Source: Sarcocystis neurona
Lineage: Eukaryota > Apicomplexa > Conoidasida > Eucoccidiorida > Sarcocystidae
Assembly: GCA_000727475.1 (NCBI GenBank)
Contig: KL647311.1
Coordinates: forward strand, 585,327 to 649,326
Direction: 5' to 3'
DNA: 64,000 nt
The translations under genes were made by a program, and so were the position numbers. Shown here in pieces: positions 16,608-28,200 of the stretch; position 1 is the stretch's first letter; each line of letters opens with the position of its first letter. Under the pieces are notes generated by a model. The model searched no databases. It was given only the letters and a program-made list of their open reading frames with translations, and was not told where the DNA came from.

Positions 16608-18205
16608 GTGAGCCGCTTTTCCTTCGTCTTGCTGCGGCACCGTCGACACTATCAGAGGCCGAACACAGGCCTTGGCACACAGACAAGAGAAAGCAAACAA
16701 AGAAAGAGGGAGAGAAAAGAGGGCGGAGGACGAGGAGAAAGAGACGAAAGAGAAGAGCAGGTGGGCAGGCAGAGAGAAGGAAGGGAGCAGCAGCAGCAGG
16801 AGGAGAAGGCAGGCAGAAGAGGGACGAGCAGCAGAGGAAGCACGGGGAAGGACAGAGAGAAAGAAGAGGGGGAGGGGGCATGCAGAAGAGGGACGAGCAG
16901 CAGAGGAAGCACAGAGAGAAAGAAGAGGGGGAGGAGGAGCGGAGAGCAGGAGAAGCAGCAGGGAGAAATAGAAAGAGAAACTGCGAGCCGGAATCCACCA
17001 TCTGTCCGTCTCTTCGTGTGTAGAGAAAGCATGCGCATGCGCAAGCGTTGACCCCTGCGGCGCTTGCTGCGCCAGAAGAGGAGGGAGACTTTCGCTGCCG
17101 TGTGTGGGTAGTATAGAGTCGTTGAGGTGTACATACACCTGGGTGAATTTTTCTCAGCAACTTTGCGAGAGCATCACACCTGCTGCAGCTTTCTCTCTCT
17201 CTGTCTCTCCCCGTCCGCGCTCTGTCCTCTCCACAGACCCGCATGCAAACTTCAGCGCTGTTTTGTGTGTGTGCGTATATGTGTGTGTGTCCACCGCGCT
17301 TTCCGCGTGTGCAGCATTTGTGAAGAACTTCTGGTCGAGAAGTGTCTCCGTGTGTGTGAAGAGAGAGGACTGGGCGGCTAGCCAGCTCCTTTTCTCTTCT
17401 CTCTTTCTCTCTGCCCACGGTTCAAAGAGACCGGGAAAAAAGCAGGCATACACGCGCGTGTGTGCGTGTGTTGGGACTGCATGCGGCATGGAGCTCCAGC
17501 GTCCCTGCGCCTGTTCAGCCCCTTCTTCTCTTTTTTCTCCCCTTCTGCTGCAGTTTGTGTAGTTCTCTGTTTAAATTGTCTACAAAGCCTCCTGGGGGAA
17601 TACCACTTCGCGCACGTGTGTGTATAGAGACCACGTCTGCAGTGGCGTGCATGAGAGACGGAAAGGCAGTAAAAACGAGGAGAGCAGGGGAAGACAGAAG
17701 AACTGCTGGGAGCCCCTCGGGACTCTTTTCTTCCTTCTCTGCATGCGATAAGGCTTTCTGCCGACGCGAAGACAGTAGCAGAGGTCTTCACCTGGGCCTC
17801 AGGCTACGTTTTTTGCTGTTCCTCAGCGGGGGCTCTCTTTTTCTCTCTCTCTGTATCTCTGTCTCTCTGGCGGTGGTACTTTGGCTCTCCAAACGGGACA
17901 GGCTGTCGCCTGTCTCTTCCTCTTTTTCTCTTTCTCCGTTGCTGTCTCTCTCTCTGTGTCTCTCCCCCGGTGTGTCTCGCGTCTCCCCTCTGTCTCTCTG
18001 TGCGTGCGTGCGCAGAAATTGTGGGGAATACGCACCTGTGTAGATCCATGGATAGATAAAGTGAGAAGGAGAGAGTTTTGCACTGCCGCTTGCTTCTTTT
18101 CTTGGCCGGCGAGGAGACGTGCTGTGCTGCTTTCGGCGTCTGATTTTGTCTACTTCCTGCGCTGTGCTGCGGGTGAACGTTTTTACGACTGCTGCATGCG
18201 CTCAG
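16608..18205 (+). other. Intron 1 of the V-ATPase e-like gene
   Basis: 1,598 nt, GT-AG. It contains a purine-rich block (16.68-16.98 kb) with a direct repeat of about 69-bp period (first copy near 16,813, second near 16,882), a one-mismatch palindrome copy at 17,126-17,139, and long CT-rich tracts at 17.2 and 17.9 kb. Long open frames on the minus strand here are antisense to pyrimidine-rich DNA. Confidence 0.5.
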
Positions 18206-18253
18206 GCTGATGATCGTCCTGGTCTCCACGACAATTTTTTGCTTGTGGCTGTT
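18206..18253 (+). CDS. VMA9: V-ATPase subunit e-like protein, exon 2
   Basis: This 48-nt exon is flanked by an acceptor ending CTCAG and a strong donor GTAAGT (18,254). Its one leading base completes the split Trp codon of exon 1, giving KKEMIW then LMIVLVSTTIFCLWL. That is the second membrane helix, comparable with LVITATVCCWMMW of plant subunit e. The intron is 1,598 nt. The exact phase match and the membrane helix in the right place are the main support for the join. Confidence 0.6.
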
Positions 18254-18339
18254 GTAAGTCGCCTCGCGCCGCGCGAGCAGCACCACGCTGCTGTCCTGCG
18301 TCTCTTTTTCTCGGCCGCCTTCTGCTTCTTGGCGTGCAG

Positions 18340-18520
18340 ACCGATGCCTGTCCGCGTTGCTGCTCTGCTGTCGTTGCTGCTGACGCGAGTCGGGTGCTGC
18401 CGCAGCGTGCCGCCGCTGCTGCTGCGCAGCGACTTCCTCTACGCGTGCCGCTGCTCGTGCTTTCCTGCGCGGGCTGCTGCCGCGGTCGTCTTGTGTGCTG
18501 CGACGCGCCGCTGGGACTGA
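18340..18520 (+). CDS. Possible exon 3 of the V-ATPase subunit e-like gene
   Basis: An acceptor with a pyrimidine-rich tract (CTTCTTGGCGTGCAG) precedes 18,340. The phase fits exon 2 and gives LPMPVRVAALL followed by an unusual Cys/Arg-rich tail to a stop at 18,518-18,520. The family normally ends with a QMNPL-type motif, which is only dimly suggested here. The true last exon may lie elsewhere. Confidence 0.2.
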
Positions 18521-20420
18521 CGCTGCTGCTGCTTCTCCATCTCTGGGGAATTGCCCCGCGTGTGTTGCTGCGGGACGCCTGCTATGCTGCGCTGCTGTTG
18601 CTGCGTTGACTCTTCCCCCCAGGCGGCCGCGCGTCTATCGCTGCTGCTAATTTTCGTCGCGATAATGTACTGCCTCTATAGGTGCTGCTGCTGCTGCTCG
18701 CGATAATGCTTTGCGTGTACTGCTGCAGCAGCAGCTGCTGGCGGTAATGTGCTGCCCCTTTACTGCTGCTGCTGGTGCTGGCGATATTATCCTGCCGTTC
18801 CTGCTGCTGCTGCTGGTGATATGTGCTGCCTTTTTTTGGTGCCGCTGGCGATACGTGCTGCCATCCGTGGTGCCGCTGGCGATACGTACTGCCTTTCGTG
18901 GTGCCGCTGGCGATCCCTGCTGTATTTTTTGCCACCGCTGATAATATGTGCTGCCACTCCTGCAGTGCCGACGGCGTTGAAAGTCGTTGCACGTCTTTCT
19001 GTTGCTGCTGCTGGCGTCACGTGTGTCGCTGCGCTGCCTCTCCGTGTGTTGCTGCTGGAAGGCGACGCATATATCCTGTGTGGCTGCTGTTGCTGCTGGC
19101 ATTCTGCAACTGCTGCTGTCGTTGCAGCGCTCCGTGGTGTGCCGGTGCTGCTGCTGACATATTCATGCTATAACTACCTGTGCCGCCGCTGCTGCCGCTG
19201 TACGGCTGCTGCTGATGTATGACCATGGCTGCTGCTGCAGCACGGCCTCCTGTCTTGTTGCTGCTCATGCCGCTACTCTGTGCCGCCGCTGGTGTGCTGC
19301 TGCTCCGGTTGCTGATGTATTGATTGTCTTCTGCTGCTGATCTTCTGTAGGTGCCGGTTTCCCCCTGCTACGGCTGCTGCTGAGATGCTGCTGCTCCTGC
19401 TGCAGCAGCAAGTGTATCGCGTCCTGCGTCTTGGTGGTGTGCTGCTGCTGCTGGTGGGGTGATGCTGCAGCTGGATAAGTGCGTACGCTTCTCAGATGTA
19501 CCCGCTGATATCTCCCGAGCGGCCGGAGCGCGAAGCAGCAGCTTCGTTAAATGAAGGAACGTTGTAGCGGCTGGCTGGCCTAGTCCACCTCCTGCATTTG
19601 CTGGGCCCGGTGCTGACAGGACATTCGTTCTCCGCAACTCTTCCTTGCTGTCTGTTGGGCAGCTGCTTCTACAGTGCTCCTGCTGCTGCTCTCTTTGCTT
19701 CACTTCTACTGCAGCAGCTGCAAGCCTGGTGGGGTCCCTGCTGCCCGTTGCGGGGCCCCTAGTACCGCCTTAGCTGCGAATGTGTCTTTGTTGTCGCAGC
19801 GTATATACGTGGATGTAGGCAGATACATAGAGAGACTCGCTTTTATATGTACAAAAGTAGCGTGGAGGCACACAGATATAGATAGGGGTACATATATCTA
19901 TGCATGTGAGAAGAGTATAGATCGCGTTCGTGAGCGTTGCTGCTTCTGACGGCACTGCTACTTTCGCTGCTGCCGCACTGCTACAGCCGCTCCAGATCCT
20001 TGTTCCGGCTTGCTGCCGCTGCGTTGCCACTGAGTGCTGCTCCTCTTTCTCCGGTTGCTGCTCCTGCTGCCCCTCTGCCTCCAGTTGCTGCTGCTGCTCC
20101 TCGTCCCCCGCTCACTGCCGCTCCTTCTCCGGTTGCTGCTGCGGTTGCTCCTCGGGTCGATGCTGCTGCTGCTTCTTTTCCGGTTGCTGCTGCTGCTGCT
20201 TCTCCTCCGCCGGTCGCCGTTGGTGCTGCTGCTCGTTTTCCTCCTGTGGGTACTGCTGCTGCTGCTGCGGTGGCTGCTGCTGCTCCTGCAGCATCCCCGC
20301 TGGTGCTGCGCGTCGACCGTTACTCGAGTGCTGTGGCCGCAGCGTCGGTGCTGCGCACCTTCTGGTGGTCCTGTAGCACGGCACTGGGCTCGATGCCGAC
20401 GAGCTGCCGTGCCGCAGACA
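18521..20420. other. CTG-rich region without a resolved gene
   Basis: The plus strand is rich in CTG/GCT, as it is over the two large minus-strand genes, so a minus-strand origin is more likely. Minus frames with QQRHPE-type and GSTYRQRHH-type repeats are visible, but none could be anchored to a family or to splice sites. AT-rich DNA lies at 19.8-19.9 kb. Confidence 0.4.
18838..18935. repeat. 31-bp tandem repeat
   Basis: Units begin GGTGCCGCTGGCGATACGT near 18,839, 18,870 and 18,901; the spacing between equivalent bases (18,841, 18,872, 18,903) is 31 bp. The third copy is diverged. As 31 is not a multiple of three, the array shifts the frame between copies. Confidence 0.75.
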
Positions 20421-21700
20421 GGAGCAGCAGCAGGTCTTATAGTTGCAACATCAGCAGCTGATAGAGCAGCAGCAGCTAATAGAGCAACAGCAGTTGAGAG
20501 CAGCAGCAATTGACAGAGCAGCAGCAGTTGATAGAGCAACAGCTGCAGCAGGCTGTGAAGCAGCAGTAGGAAGAGCTTGTCGGGCATCAACAGCACCAGC
20601 AGTGGGTGGAGCAGCGGTGGCACCAGCTTGTGGGATAGCAGCAGCAGAGGCAGCAGCACCAGCAGCAGCGATGGCGGCAGCGGCAATGGCAGCAGCAGAG
20701 GCAGCAGCACCAGCAGCAGCGATGGCAGCAGCGGCAATGGCAGCAGCAGCAGCAGTGGCAGCAGCAGCAATGGCAGCAGGGAGGCGGACATCACCGTCCT
20801 CCACAGCAGTGAGGGTTGCACGGGCCGCACCAGCAGAGCCTTGGGAAGGAAAGTATTGTGTCGGAGCAGGAAGAGCTAGAGCGCCAGGAGCAGCAGCAGC
20901 AGGACTGTGTAGTCCGGCAAGAGAAGACTGGTTATCTGATGCAGCAGGACGTGCCGCAGCAGCCGAGCGTTATCCTGCTCCTGTTGACAGGCTGCTTCTA
21001 GGGGAAGTTTCCTCCGGGGCACGAACGCAGGAGAACGGAGAACCGGCACGAAAACTCACTTGCAGCGCTACTCCCTTGGAGAGTAACGTGTGTGCTTCAT
21101 CTAGGACCTGAAGCAGCAAAACGAGTAGAAGTAGTAGGAATTACAGAAGGAGCAGCAGCAGAAGCAGTAAAAGCGGCACAGAAGCTGCAGCACCGGCACA
21201 AGAAGCAGGGAAAGCCGGGCAGAAGAAGAAGCAGCGGCAGAGTCCGAGGCAGCAGCAGCAGAAGCAGAGGAGCAGGGCAGAAAAAGAAGAAGAAGCAGTA
21301 GCAAGAGCGGGAGTGACAGTAGACTTCACGAGCGACAGCGCGGTCTGGTTGGCATTGCGGCGGCTGCCAGCGCGGTAGCAGTCCCCTGTGAAAACGGAGC
21401 AGCAGCAGCAGACAGGCTTAAGCGAGGAGAAGCACCAGCGGCGACTGCAAACACAGCAGCGAAGGCGGCAGCCAAAAAGAGGGCTGCATGCGAAAATACG
21501 CGAGCAGCGACGCAGCAAATATGAGAAGAATAGCAGCAGCAGCAACAGGGAAGTCGCGAGGCTGCGACACGGTGTGTGTGCGGGCGGCAGTCGAGCAGCA
21601 GCAGCAGCACATGCAATTCGCATTTGCAGCGCCGCTGACGAAACAGGTGCAGAGAGAGCTGCTTTGCTGGGTACTGAAGTTCCACGTCAATTTCAATGTG
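20421..21700. other. CAG-rich segment with protein-like frames on both strands
   Basis: The triplet strand switches here from CTG to CAG on the plus strand. A plus frame (20,443-21,111) is Ala-rich and ends in a mixed segment with PAPVDRLLLGEV. Another plus frame reads SEQEELERQEQQQQ. A minus frame (from about 20,970 to 20,451) reads NQSSLAGLHSPAAAAPG, then YFPSQGSAGAAR and AVEDGDVRLPAAI, with a possible acceptor CTGCATCAG just upstream. The coding strand cannot be decided from sequence alone. Confidence 0.35.
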
Positions 21701-22076
21701 TGCAGACATACATGTGAATCAGCCAAACCACAGATCATTAAGTCATACACTAGTTTGTGTCTGTGCATATAGATTATATATATGCAGCAAGAGAGGTGTA
21801 GTGGCGTACGCGTGTATATATACAGATATATTATATGTGTAAGTAAGTGTATCCAACAAAGTACATCTGTAATAACTGTCATATTTGTACACACACGTGT
21901 ATGGAGACGTGTTTGGGGCGATGAACATGTGCGCGCACGCATGCAAAGCCGTAAGAAATGTACGGATGGCTGAAGAAGTCGCAGTTTTTCTTCCGGGTGC
22001 GCGCCGCAGAGTTGTAGTGTCGTTTGCGAAGAGACGTTCCCGTGCGTCGGGCTCGACTGGTGGTCACGTAGAAATT
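21701..22076. other. AT-rich stretch downstream of unidentified gene A
   Basis: Contains TATATATG and GTGTATATATACAG-type sequence at 21.77-21.86 kb. No gene seen. It would include the 3' untranslated region of gene A. Confidence 0.5.
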
Positions 22077-22263
22077 TTAGTGCAGTTTCGCACCGAAGAA
22101 CGCGGTGTTGAAAAACAGCAGTAGCAAAGCAGACGGGCGCAACGTAGTCCTAACCGAACTATTTCTGCGGTCAGTCTCTTGCAGCTGGTGCTGCAGCTGC
22201 TCTCTGAGCAGCAGGCTCTCCTCAGGAATGAGGTGGCCAACAGTTGACGTCTCCTGCAGACAG
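22077..22263 (-). CDS. Unidentified gene A, last exon
   Basis: Reads CLQETSTVGHLIPEESLL, REQLQHQLQETDRRNSS, then a hydrophobic end with LLLLFFNTAFFGAKLH and a TAA stop at 22,077-22,079. It follows an acceptor GTCTGCGTTCAG and fits in phase with the weak donor at 22,384 (121-nt intron). The hydrophobic C-terminus could be a tail anchor. Confidence 0.4.
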
Positions 22264-22384
22264 CTGAACGCAGACCACTCAGCTTATCGGGGCGATACGC
22301 GACTGCGCCTGGCGCTACTGATTTGCGGGTCTGGCGGCTTTTTGTTGCTGTTGCTGCAACTGCAAGTGCTACGACACAGAGGAC

Positions 22385-22975
22385 GTTGCTGCTGGAAAAG
22401 CAGTTGCTGACTGCTCTGCTGCTGCTGTTTCTTCTTCCACGTCTACCGCTGCCAGCAAAACTGCTGTGTCTGGTGCTACGTAAGGTCCTGCGGCCTTCAT
22501 GCGGTGCGCCCACACTCGAAGGGGTATGGGCGCATGCAAGGCCAGCTGCTGCCGCATGGGGTGCTGCTGTTCACAGACTGGCTTTGTTACAGCTGGACGA
22601 CGGGGACTGCTGGCTGCTGTTGGGCTGGTGCTAACAAGCGGCATGCTTCTGTTGGTGCACAAGACCGAAACTGCTGCTGCTCGGGGGAGATGAAATGCCG
22701 CTCTGCCGAGTTGCAGCTGCTGCGGATGCATGGACTCTTTTTCCTGGGTAGCGATCGCGTATGCTGCCGTTGCAGCTGTGGTAGCTGTTGCTGCTGGTCG
22801 TAGCTGCTGATAAGCTCTAGCCAGCCTAGCTGCAGTTAGGGCCGCTGTTACTGCAGCCATTGCTGCTGCTGCATCAGCTGAATTTCGTCGCTGCAGCATC
22901 TCGCCGACGAGTGCAGATTGCAGGTGCTGCATTATCCACGGTCGCGTCGGCAGTCGACCTTGGACACGTGTATCT
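22385..22975 (-). CDS. Unidentified gene A, middle exon
   Basis: About 197 codons: DTRVQGRLPTRPWIMQHLQ, LVGEMLQRRNSADA, an Ala-rich helix (MAAVTAALTAARLARAYQQL), then FHLPRAAAVSVLCTNRSMPL and PIPLRVWAHRMKAAG. The acceptor GTATTCGTCTCAG lies at 22,976; its phase matches the upstream exon across a 170-nt intron. If unspliced, the frame stops at 22,369; a weak donor at 22,384 gives the phase needed by the next exon. No family was recognised. The composition is normal for a globular protein rather than a triplet tract. Confidence 0.45.
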
Positions 22976-23145
22976 CTGAGACGAATACCAAATGTGTTCG
23001 ATGAAGGATAGCATGCATGTGGTGTTGTTACGTCTGCGACCACGTATAGATCAGCGCACCTTTATTGTGCAAATTTGTGTATTAAATGTGTACGGGAATT
23101 TAGACGTGTTTACACGTACATTCACGTAAAGACAGAGAGGCATAC

Positions 23146-23244
23146 ATGATCAGGTAAGCCCGCTTGTTGAACGCAGCAATCGAGCTCTCGCTGCAGCTCT
23201 TCGATGGAGGACCATTTGCAAATGGGAAATTTACGACGCGTGGG
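23146..23244 (-). CDS. Unidentified gene A, upstream exon
   Basis: The exon is preceded by a strong acceptor (TTCTTATTCTGCAG) and followed by a donor GTATGC. In the phase that joins to the next exon it reads RVVNFPFANGPPSK, then SIAAFNKRAYLI. Another frame also looks protein-like (KWSSIEELQRELDCC), so the frame is uncertain. Further upstream exons were not found. Confidence 0.35.
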
Positions 23245-23562
23245 CTGCAGAATAAGAACGCTGAAGTAAAGCAGCGTACAAGAGAACGCTTCAAAGCAAA
23301 GAAGATCGACTACGAAAGTGGAGACAACGGACTGGTACAATGAAGGAGGCCAACAGGAGCAAGAGGAAGAACGCGGAAGAAAAGGTGGAATGTCTGGGGT
23401 TTTTTTCGCGTTAGCAGGAAACGACCACACCTAAAGTAGAAGTCAGAAATGACTACGACGTAATGGGTAGTGCCACAGACACAAGAGGAAAACGCAGTGT
23501 ACACCATGCTGATGTGATACATACCACCAAGTCTTCGACGTTGAAGCAACAGTGAATTTGCG
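23245..23562. other. Spacer upstream of unidentified gene A
   Basis: Balanced composition; probably intron or 5' region of gene A. Nothing else seen. Confidence 0.4.
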
Positions 23563-23916
23563 TTGAAGACTAGGAAGAGCGTAGTGAAAAGGACACTACG
23601 GAATGCCTGCCCAGAGAGCAAAACGGTTGCGTCGCCACACTCAAAAGATGGAGCGAACCGACCCGATTTAACGAGAAGTATGGCATCTGTAAGCAAAGCT
23701 GACGGCAGCAAGACAGCAGATTACATGCACGCGAAGGAATGGCAGACTACTGCTACGGGCACTGTGCAGCAACAAGTGAGACAAAGTTTGCGTGCTGACG
23801 AAGGGAAGGGGTGGCAGGCAACTGCTGTGGATACTGTACACCCTGTACGTACAGCCAACAAGGAAAAACAGCGGGTAATCCATCACAAGTTTACAGATAG
23901 CTCCCATAGAGAGTAG
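23563..23916 (+). CDS. Small ORF of unknown function
   Basis: A 117-codon frame starting MKTRKSVVKRTLRN, hydrophilic and Lys/Thr/Ser-rich, with a weak internal duplication (HAKEWQTTATGTVQ and GKGWQATAVDTVHP). No family recognised, no splice evidence, and the opposite strand is open over part of it. It may be a real small protein or chance. Confidence 0.25.
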   Translation: MKTRKSVVKRTLRNACPESKTVASPHSKDGANRPDLTRSMASVSKADGSKTADYMHAKEWQTTATGTVQQQVRQSLRADEGKGWQATAVDTVHPVRTANKEKQRVIHHKFTDSSHRE

Positions 23917-24018
23917 CTGCACAGAGGAAGCCACGGCATGCGGTTTCCTCCACACAAAAACACAAGGGAGTCTGTTCTTCCTGCACTTTCCCAAGAGCAC
24001 GTTCCCCACCCACTTGTC

Positions 24019-24350
24019 CTATCTTCTATTGCCTCCACGCACTCGAAACGGCTCCGTCTTCCTCCCCCGCCTGCTGGTGCTGTGTGAGACTTGCATGTGC
24101 TCATGCGAAGACAGGCTGCCCTGCTGTATGTCTCGTTGACACCTCGCGAAAAAGACCGCGAGCCAAATAGGGTACAGGACGTGCCCGTAGGAAGATCGTC
24201 GAAGAACACAAGTACAAGGAGATCTCTCTTTCTGCCGCTGCGGCTGCTTGTCGGAACTCTTAGACCGCTGTGAGCTGCTCACTTCCGCCTCCACGTATTT
24301 CTGCAGCACCATCTCTGTAAGCCGATTGTGCAATGTTGAAGCCGATATAC
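24019..24350 (-). CDS. Unidentified gene B, exon 2
   Basis: The acceptor CATAAAACAG ends at 24,351. The two leading bases complete the Gly codon split by exon 1, giving TRTAGISASTLHNRLTEM, VLQKYVEAEVSSSQRSKSS and a polar, basic C-terminus to a stop at 24,019. The join is exact in phase across a 662-nt intron. A further splice to another frame (GRRSRFECVEAIEDRTSG, about 24,060-23,883) is possible. No known family. Confidence 0.42.
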
Positions 24351-25012
24351 CTGTTTTATGGTGCTGCACCCAGATGTAGAAACACAAATAAGTACGGAGA
24401 GAGGCACATACGGGGAATAGTGGAGTACGTGTACGTTTATACCAATTTTTGCAGGCCGCGTACGTAAAGACTACCAGATACCTTTGGAGATCTGTGAGAA
24501 GTGACTCTGTCTAGTCCTGTGTATATATATGTATATATATATACATATGTATATCAGGACATACATTGTATTTGTATACATGCACAGAGAGAAGGAGCGG
24601 GTGGTATATTTGTGCCTACATCTGTATGTTCCATCCTTGTGAGGAACGCCTGGCTGGTTCGTCTGGTCACGTTACGACTCTTCTTCAGGCTGGCGCACCC
24701 ACAGCTGTCCATTCCTGCATGTGTACATATGTGTACGTATGTATGTATGTATGCATGTATGTATATACATATATGTACATATATGTCTTATGGAGAGAGA
24801 TACTGACATACATGGGTACGTACGTACATTGACACAAGTTGGGGTAGAGTATGCAGAGACAGAGATCGAGGGAGAGAGGCAGACATTCACAAAGCAGATA
24901 TTCACTCTCTGCAATACAGAGAGGTGTATGCGTAGAAAGGGGCTCAGCGCAGACGGCAGAACGTCGAATTGAGTCCAGGTGTACGTCCTGCAGGTGCACC
25001 TGCAGTATGTAC

Positions 25013-25265
25013 CTGCAGTTCTGGTCAACAAATATTCCACTGTTGAGACTGGGTCAATCTGGGAAGAGTTTCTGTACGTTTTTCGCAATGCAAAATTTTT
25101 CCTGTTAGCTGGGTGATCTCGCGCATCTATCTTTGTGAACACTTGACGCAGTTTGTCCTGAGTGTAGGAATGTTCAGAGGGAGATTTCTTGTGTTCCTCG
25201 GGGTTCACAGGGCTTACAGGGGGACTGGCCCGTTCTATTATAATAAATACCGTATCTGCATGCAT
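25013..25265 (-). CDS. Unidentified gene B, exon 1
   Basis: 84 codons plus one base from an ATG at 25,265: MHADTVFIIIERASPPVSP, EEHKKSPSEHSYTQDKLRQV, KIDARDHPANRKNFALRKTY, SSQIDPVSTVEYLLTRTA. The donor is CTGCAG followed by GTACAT (25,012). The spacing of basic and aromatic residues (DKLRQVFTKI, ALRKTYR) faintly recalls small helical mitochondrial assembly factors, but this is not enough for a call. Context: an isolated gene between AT microsatellites. Confidence 0.45.
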
Positions 25266-28200
25266 ATGTCAAGCACATCTCTATGAGACATTGCAGAGAT
25301 CAGCAGGTGTGTGGTGCCTGTACGAGTTCGTTCACAGCTACACACTCAGGCAAATTCTCTCTGTCTCTCACTCTCGCTCCGGATCTCTCCCTCTCCCTTT
25401 CGCTTCGTCACCCTTTCTGTCGTCCTCTCTCTCTCTTTATATGCATATATGTGTATTCATGTCTTCAAACGTATCTCCACTTTCGTTATTTGCTGACGTG
25501 GCTGCAGGGAGGTACCGCGTAAAGGCTACCTTACGTCACGACATCACCAGCGTATACACGGCGGAAGACGCGGGATGGTTACACCCTACGTGCATGCGTG
25601 CCTGCACCATATAAGTAGCGTCACCTACAGTAGTTTACGTGGGAACACAAGTGTCGGATCGTTTGTATATCCGCGTGCAGCCGCTGCTTCACCACAAGGA
25701 CGTTGCTCCTCACCCGCACGCTCGTGCGCAGGCCACAGTCGGTAGCGGCTGCTTTCAGAGGCAACCTGCCCATCCGTATAAACGTCTACGCGTACAGGAT
25801 GAAACGAGTTTGTAGACTCTTGCTTTATCAGTTCAGATACACAGTACGTATACACACATCCACATACGTGTATATATATATATACATACACATACATATG
25901 CGTGGGCGTGTACCTGCAAATATGTATACGGATATGTTCCTTTCGCCTTCCGCATGTGCCGGCGAAGACAGTGTTGTTTTTCCATGCAGGGACCGCAAGT
26001 CTGCGGATCGGCTAGATACCTGCCGGGAATGCTGCATGCCTGCAGGTCTCGCTGGGCGGCCGCCGTGTGAATCACTTCGAAGTCGCGTAGATGGTAGACG
26101 CACAGCAGCACGTAAGTGGTACACAAAAGTATTCCTAGACTCACCGCTTCACACGCACGTGAAGTGTACAACAGTGTATGTTTCCATTTCTCATGTCTTT
26201 CTTGTCACTACCCAGCAAATTATTAATGTATTCGCCCAGCCGCGTACGCGCGTGTGCCTTTTTTTTTCTGTGTGTCGATTCCGTATGAATCCGCTTCTAC
26301 CCGCGTGTGTGAATGTGAACCAGCATACAAAGGAGAAACCTATATAGTTTGTTCGTCTGAAACGTCTACTTCCCCGCATCTGTATCTTCCCTTCCATCTA
26401 TGGAATCAACGCTCCGTACAAAAGTACGGTACAGGTGTGTGTGAATTGCGCGTCTCACACTTTCTACCTCCCAAGGTGTAAACATGCACGTAGCATTTGA
26501 CTCCACCAACACTAGCACGTGCATGTCCTGGACAAGAATGAATGCTGTTAACTTGGAGCATCTTGGTTGGCTGTACGCGTGGATGGATACCGTCGTTTTG
26601 CACGAAGGTTTTTGCTCCGGTTGAAGTAACGACATGCGCACACGTATGTGTGAGATGTCAAAAGAATTTTACGTCTGCGTTTCTCTCGGACCGAACCTCT
26701 GTGTGGTGCGTTTGGACTCGAGTGAAGTTCCAGTTAAAACAAAGAACGTAGGGTCTCTTCCCTTTATTATCCACCGAGGAAAGCCCAGCCAGACCGGCTG
26801 CTGCCTTTGCATGAGCGGTTCTTAAGATGATAGGCGTCTCGGTCGCCTCCCCGATGCGGCCGTCGCAATACCTTCAAGAGAATTCGTATCGAACATTCAC
26901 GCAGACTGACAAACATGGAGATTCCCTCACTACACATGTTTCACCCGAAGAGATACAGACACACACTTCTGTGGAAAGTCGGACAACATGCAATACCATT
27001 CCTACTTGTTCTGTTCGACTTTACCATTTACCTGTCTACACTAGTCTCTTTTATCTCTCATTTTCATACTGACACTATGCATATATATATATATATGCTG
27101 GACTACTACAGGCACCAAGGATCAGTGTACAGACGTGTTTTTTGGGCACGGAAGAAACGAGGAGGAGAGAGAGTGTCAGAAACACAGAGAGAGACGCAGA
27201 GGCATGTCAACTCCGCAATATTTTTGCATCTGTGAACTCACATATATCTATAAAGACTGTACACCTCATTTGAAACTCCCGTTCTCCCTTCTCTTCCGTC
27301 CACAACGCATTCCCCAGGCACGCTATTTGTGTACACACGGATAAATAGAGAGAGACAGGACGGAAAGTGGCGAGTTCCGTTCGGCGCTATACCCACGCTT
27401 GCTCGTACATCCACATACGCGGGCGTACGTAATAGCTGCTCTTGCTTCTTCTTGCTATTTGTAGTACACACAAAACAAACTTTCACCTTTACACACACAG
27501 AGCGGATCAAACAACGAAAGCCATACACATGCATATATATATATATATATGTGCAAGAAAGTGGCTAGGTGTTTTACTTCTTCGTGAATCGACGTTCCAT
27601 ATAAAAGACTGGAGTACGCGTATTCTGTTGTGTTTGTCTGGTGCGTGTTTCAATATCGTATGCGTGAAGAAAGAGACAACAGTGAACTTCAGGAAAGGGG
27701 GGGGCGAGGAGACAAAGACGGCGAAAGGCACGGACGCCTTGCCCTCCGTTGGGAAGACGGATGCCGCGTCCTCCGCTGTTCTTCATTCGAGTTTCTGCGT
27801 CTCGTTTGGTTTAGATTCTAAAAAAAACGTTTGCGTACTCCACCGCGACTCCTTTCTCTCAAGCTATACAGGAAGACGCAGTGCAAACCCTTCTACTCCG
27901 TCTCTTCTCGCTCTGTCTCTCTCCGTACATATATATATATATATATATGTGTACAAATACACATGTATATATCATACACATTACAGATATGTACGTAGCT
28001 CCATGCGTGTGAGAATCTCCTTATTTCTCTTCCTCTTTTGCCAATGAGCTGCGGACAAATTCAGGCAACCCAGTGCGCATGCGGCTAGCCATAGCAGTGT
28101 TTACACAAAGGTATAGACACACACATACACAGGCACAGACGCATACATCCATATATCTGCAACACATCTGCTTTTATACGAGACTCTATTCATGTGTCGA

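Noticed and set aside
16168..17418. 416-codon minus-strand ORF
   Set aside because: Antisense to V-ATPase e-like exon 1 and pyrimidine/purine tracts; Ser/Leu/Phe runs only.
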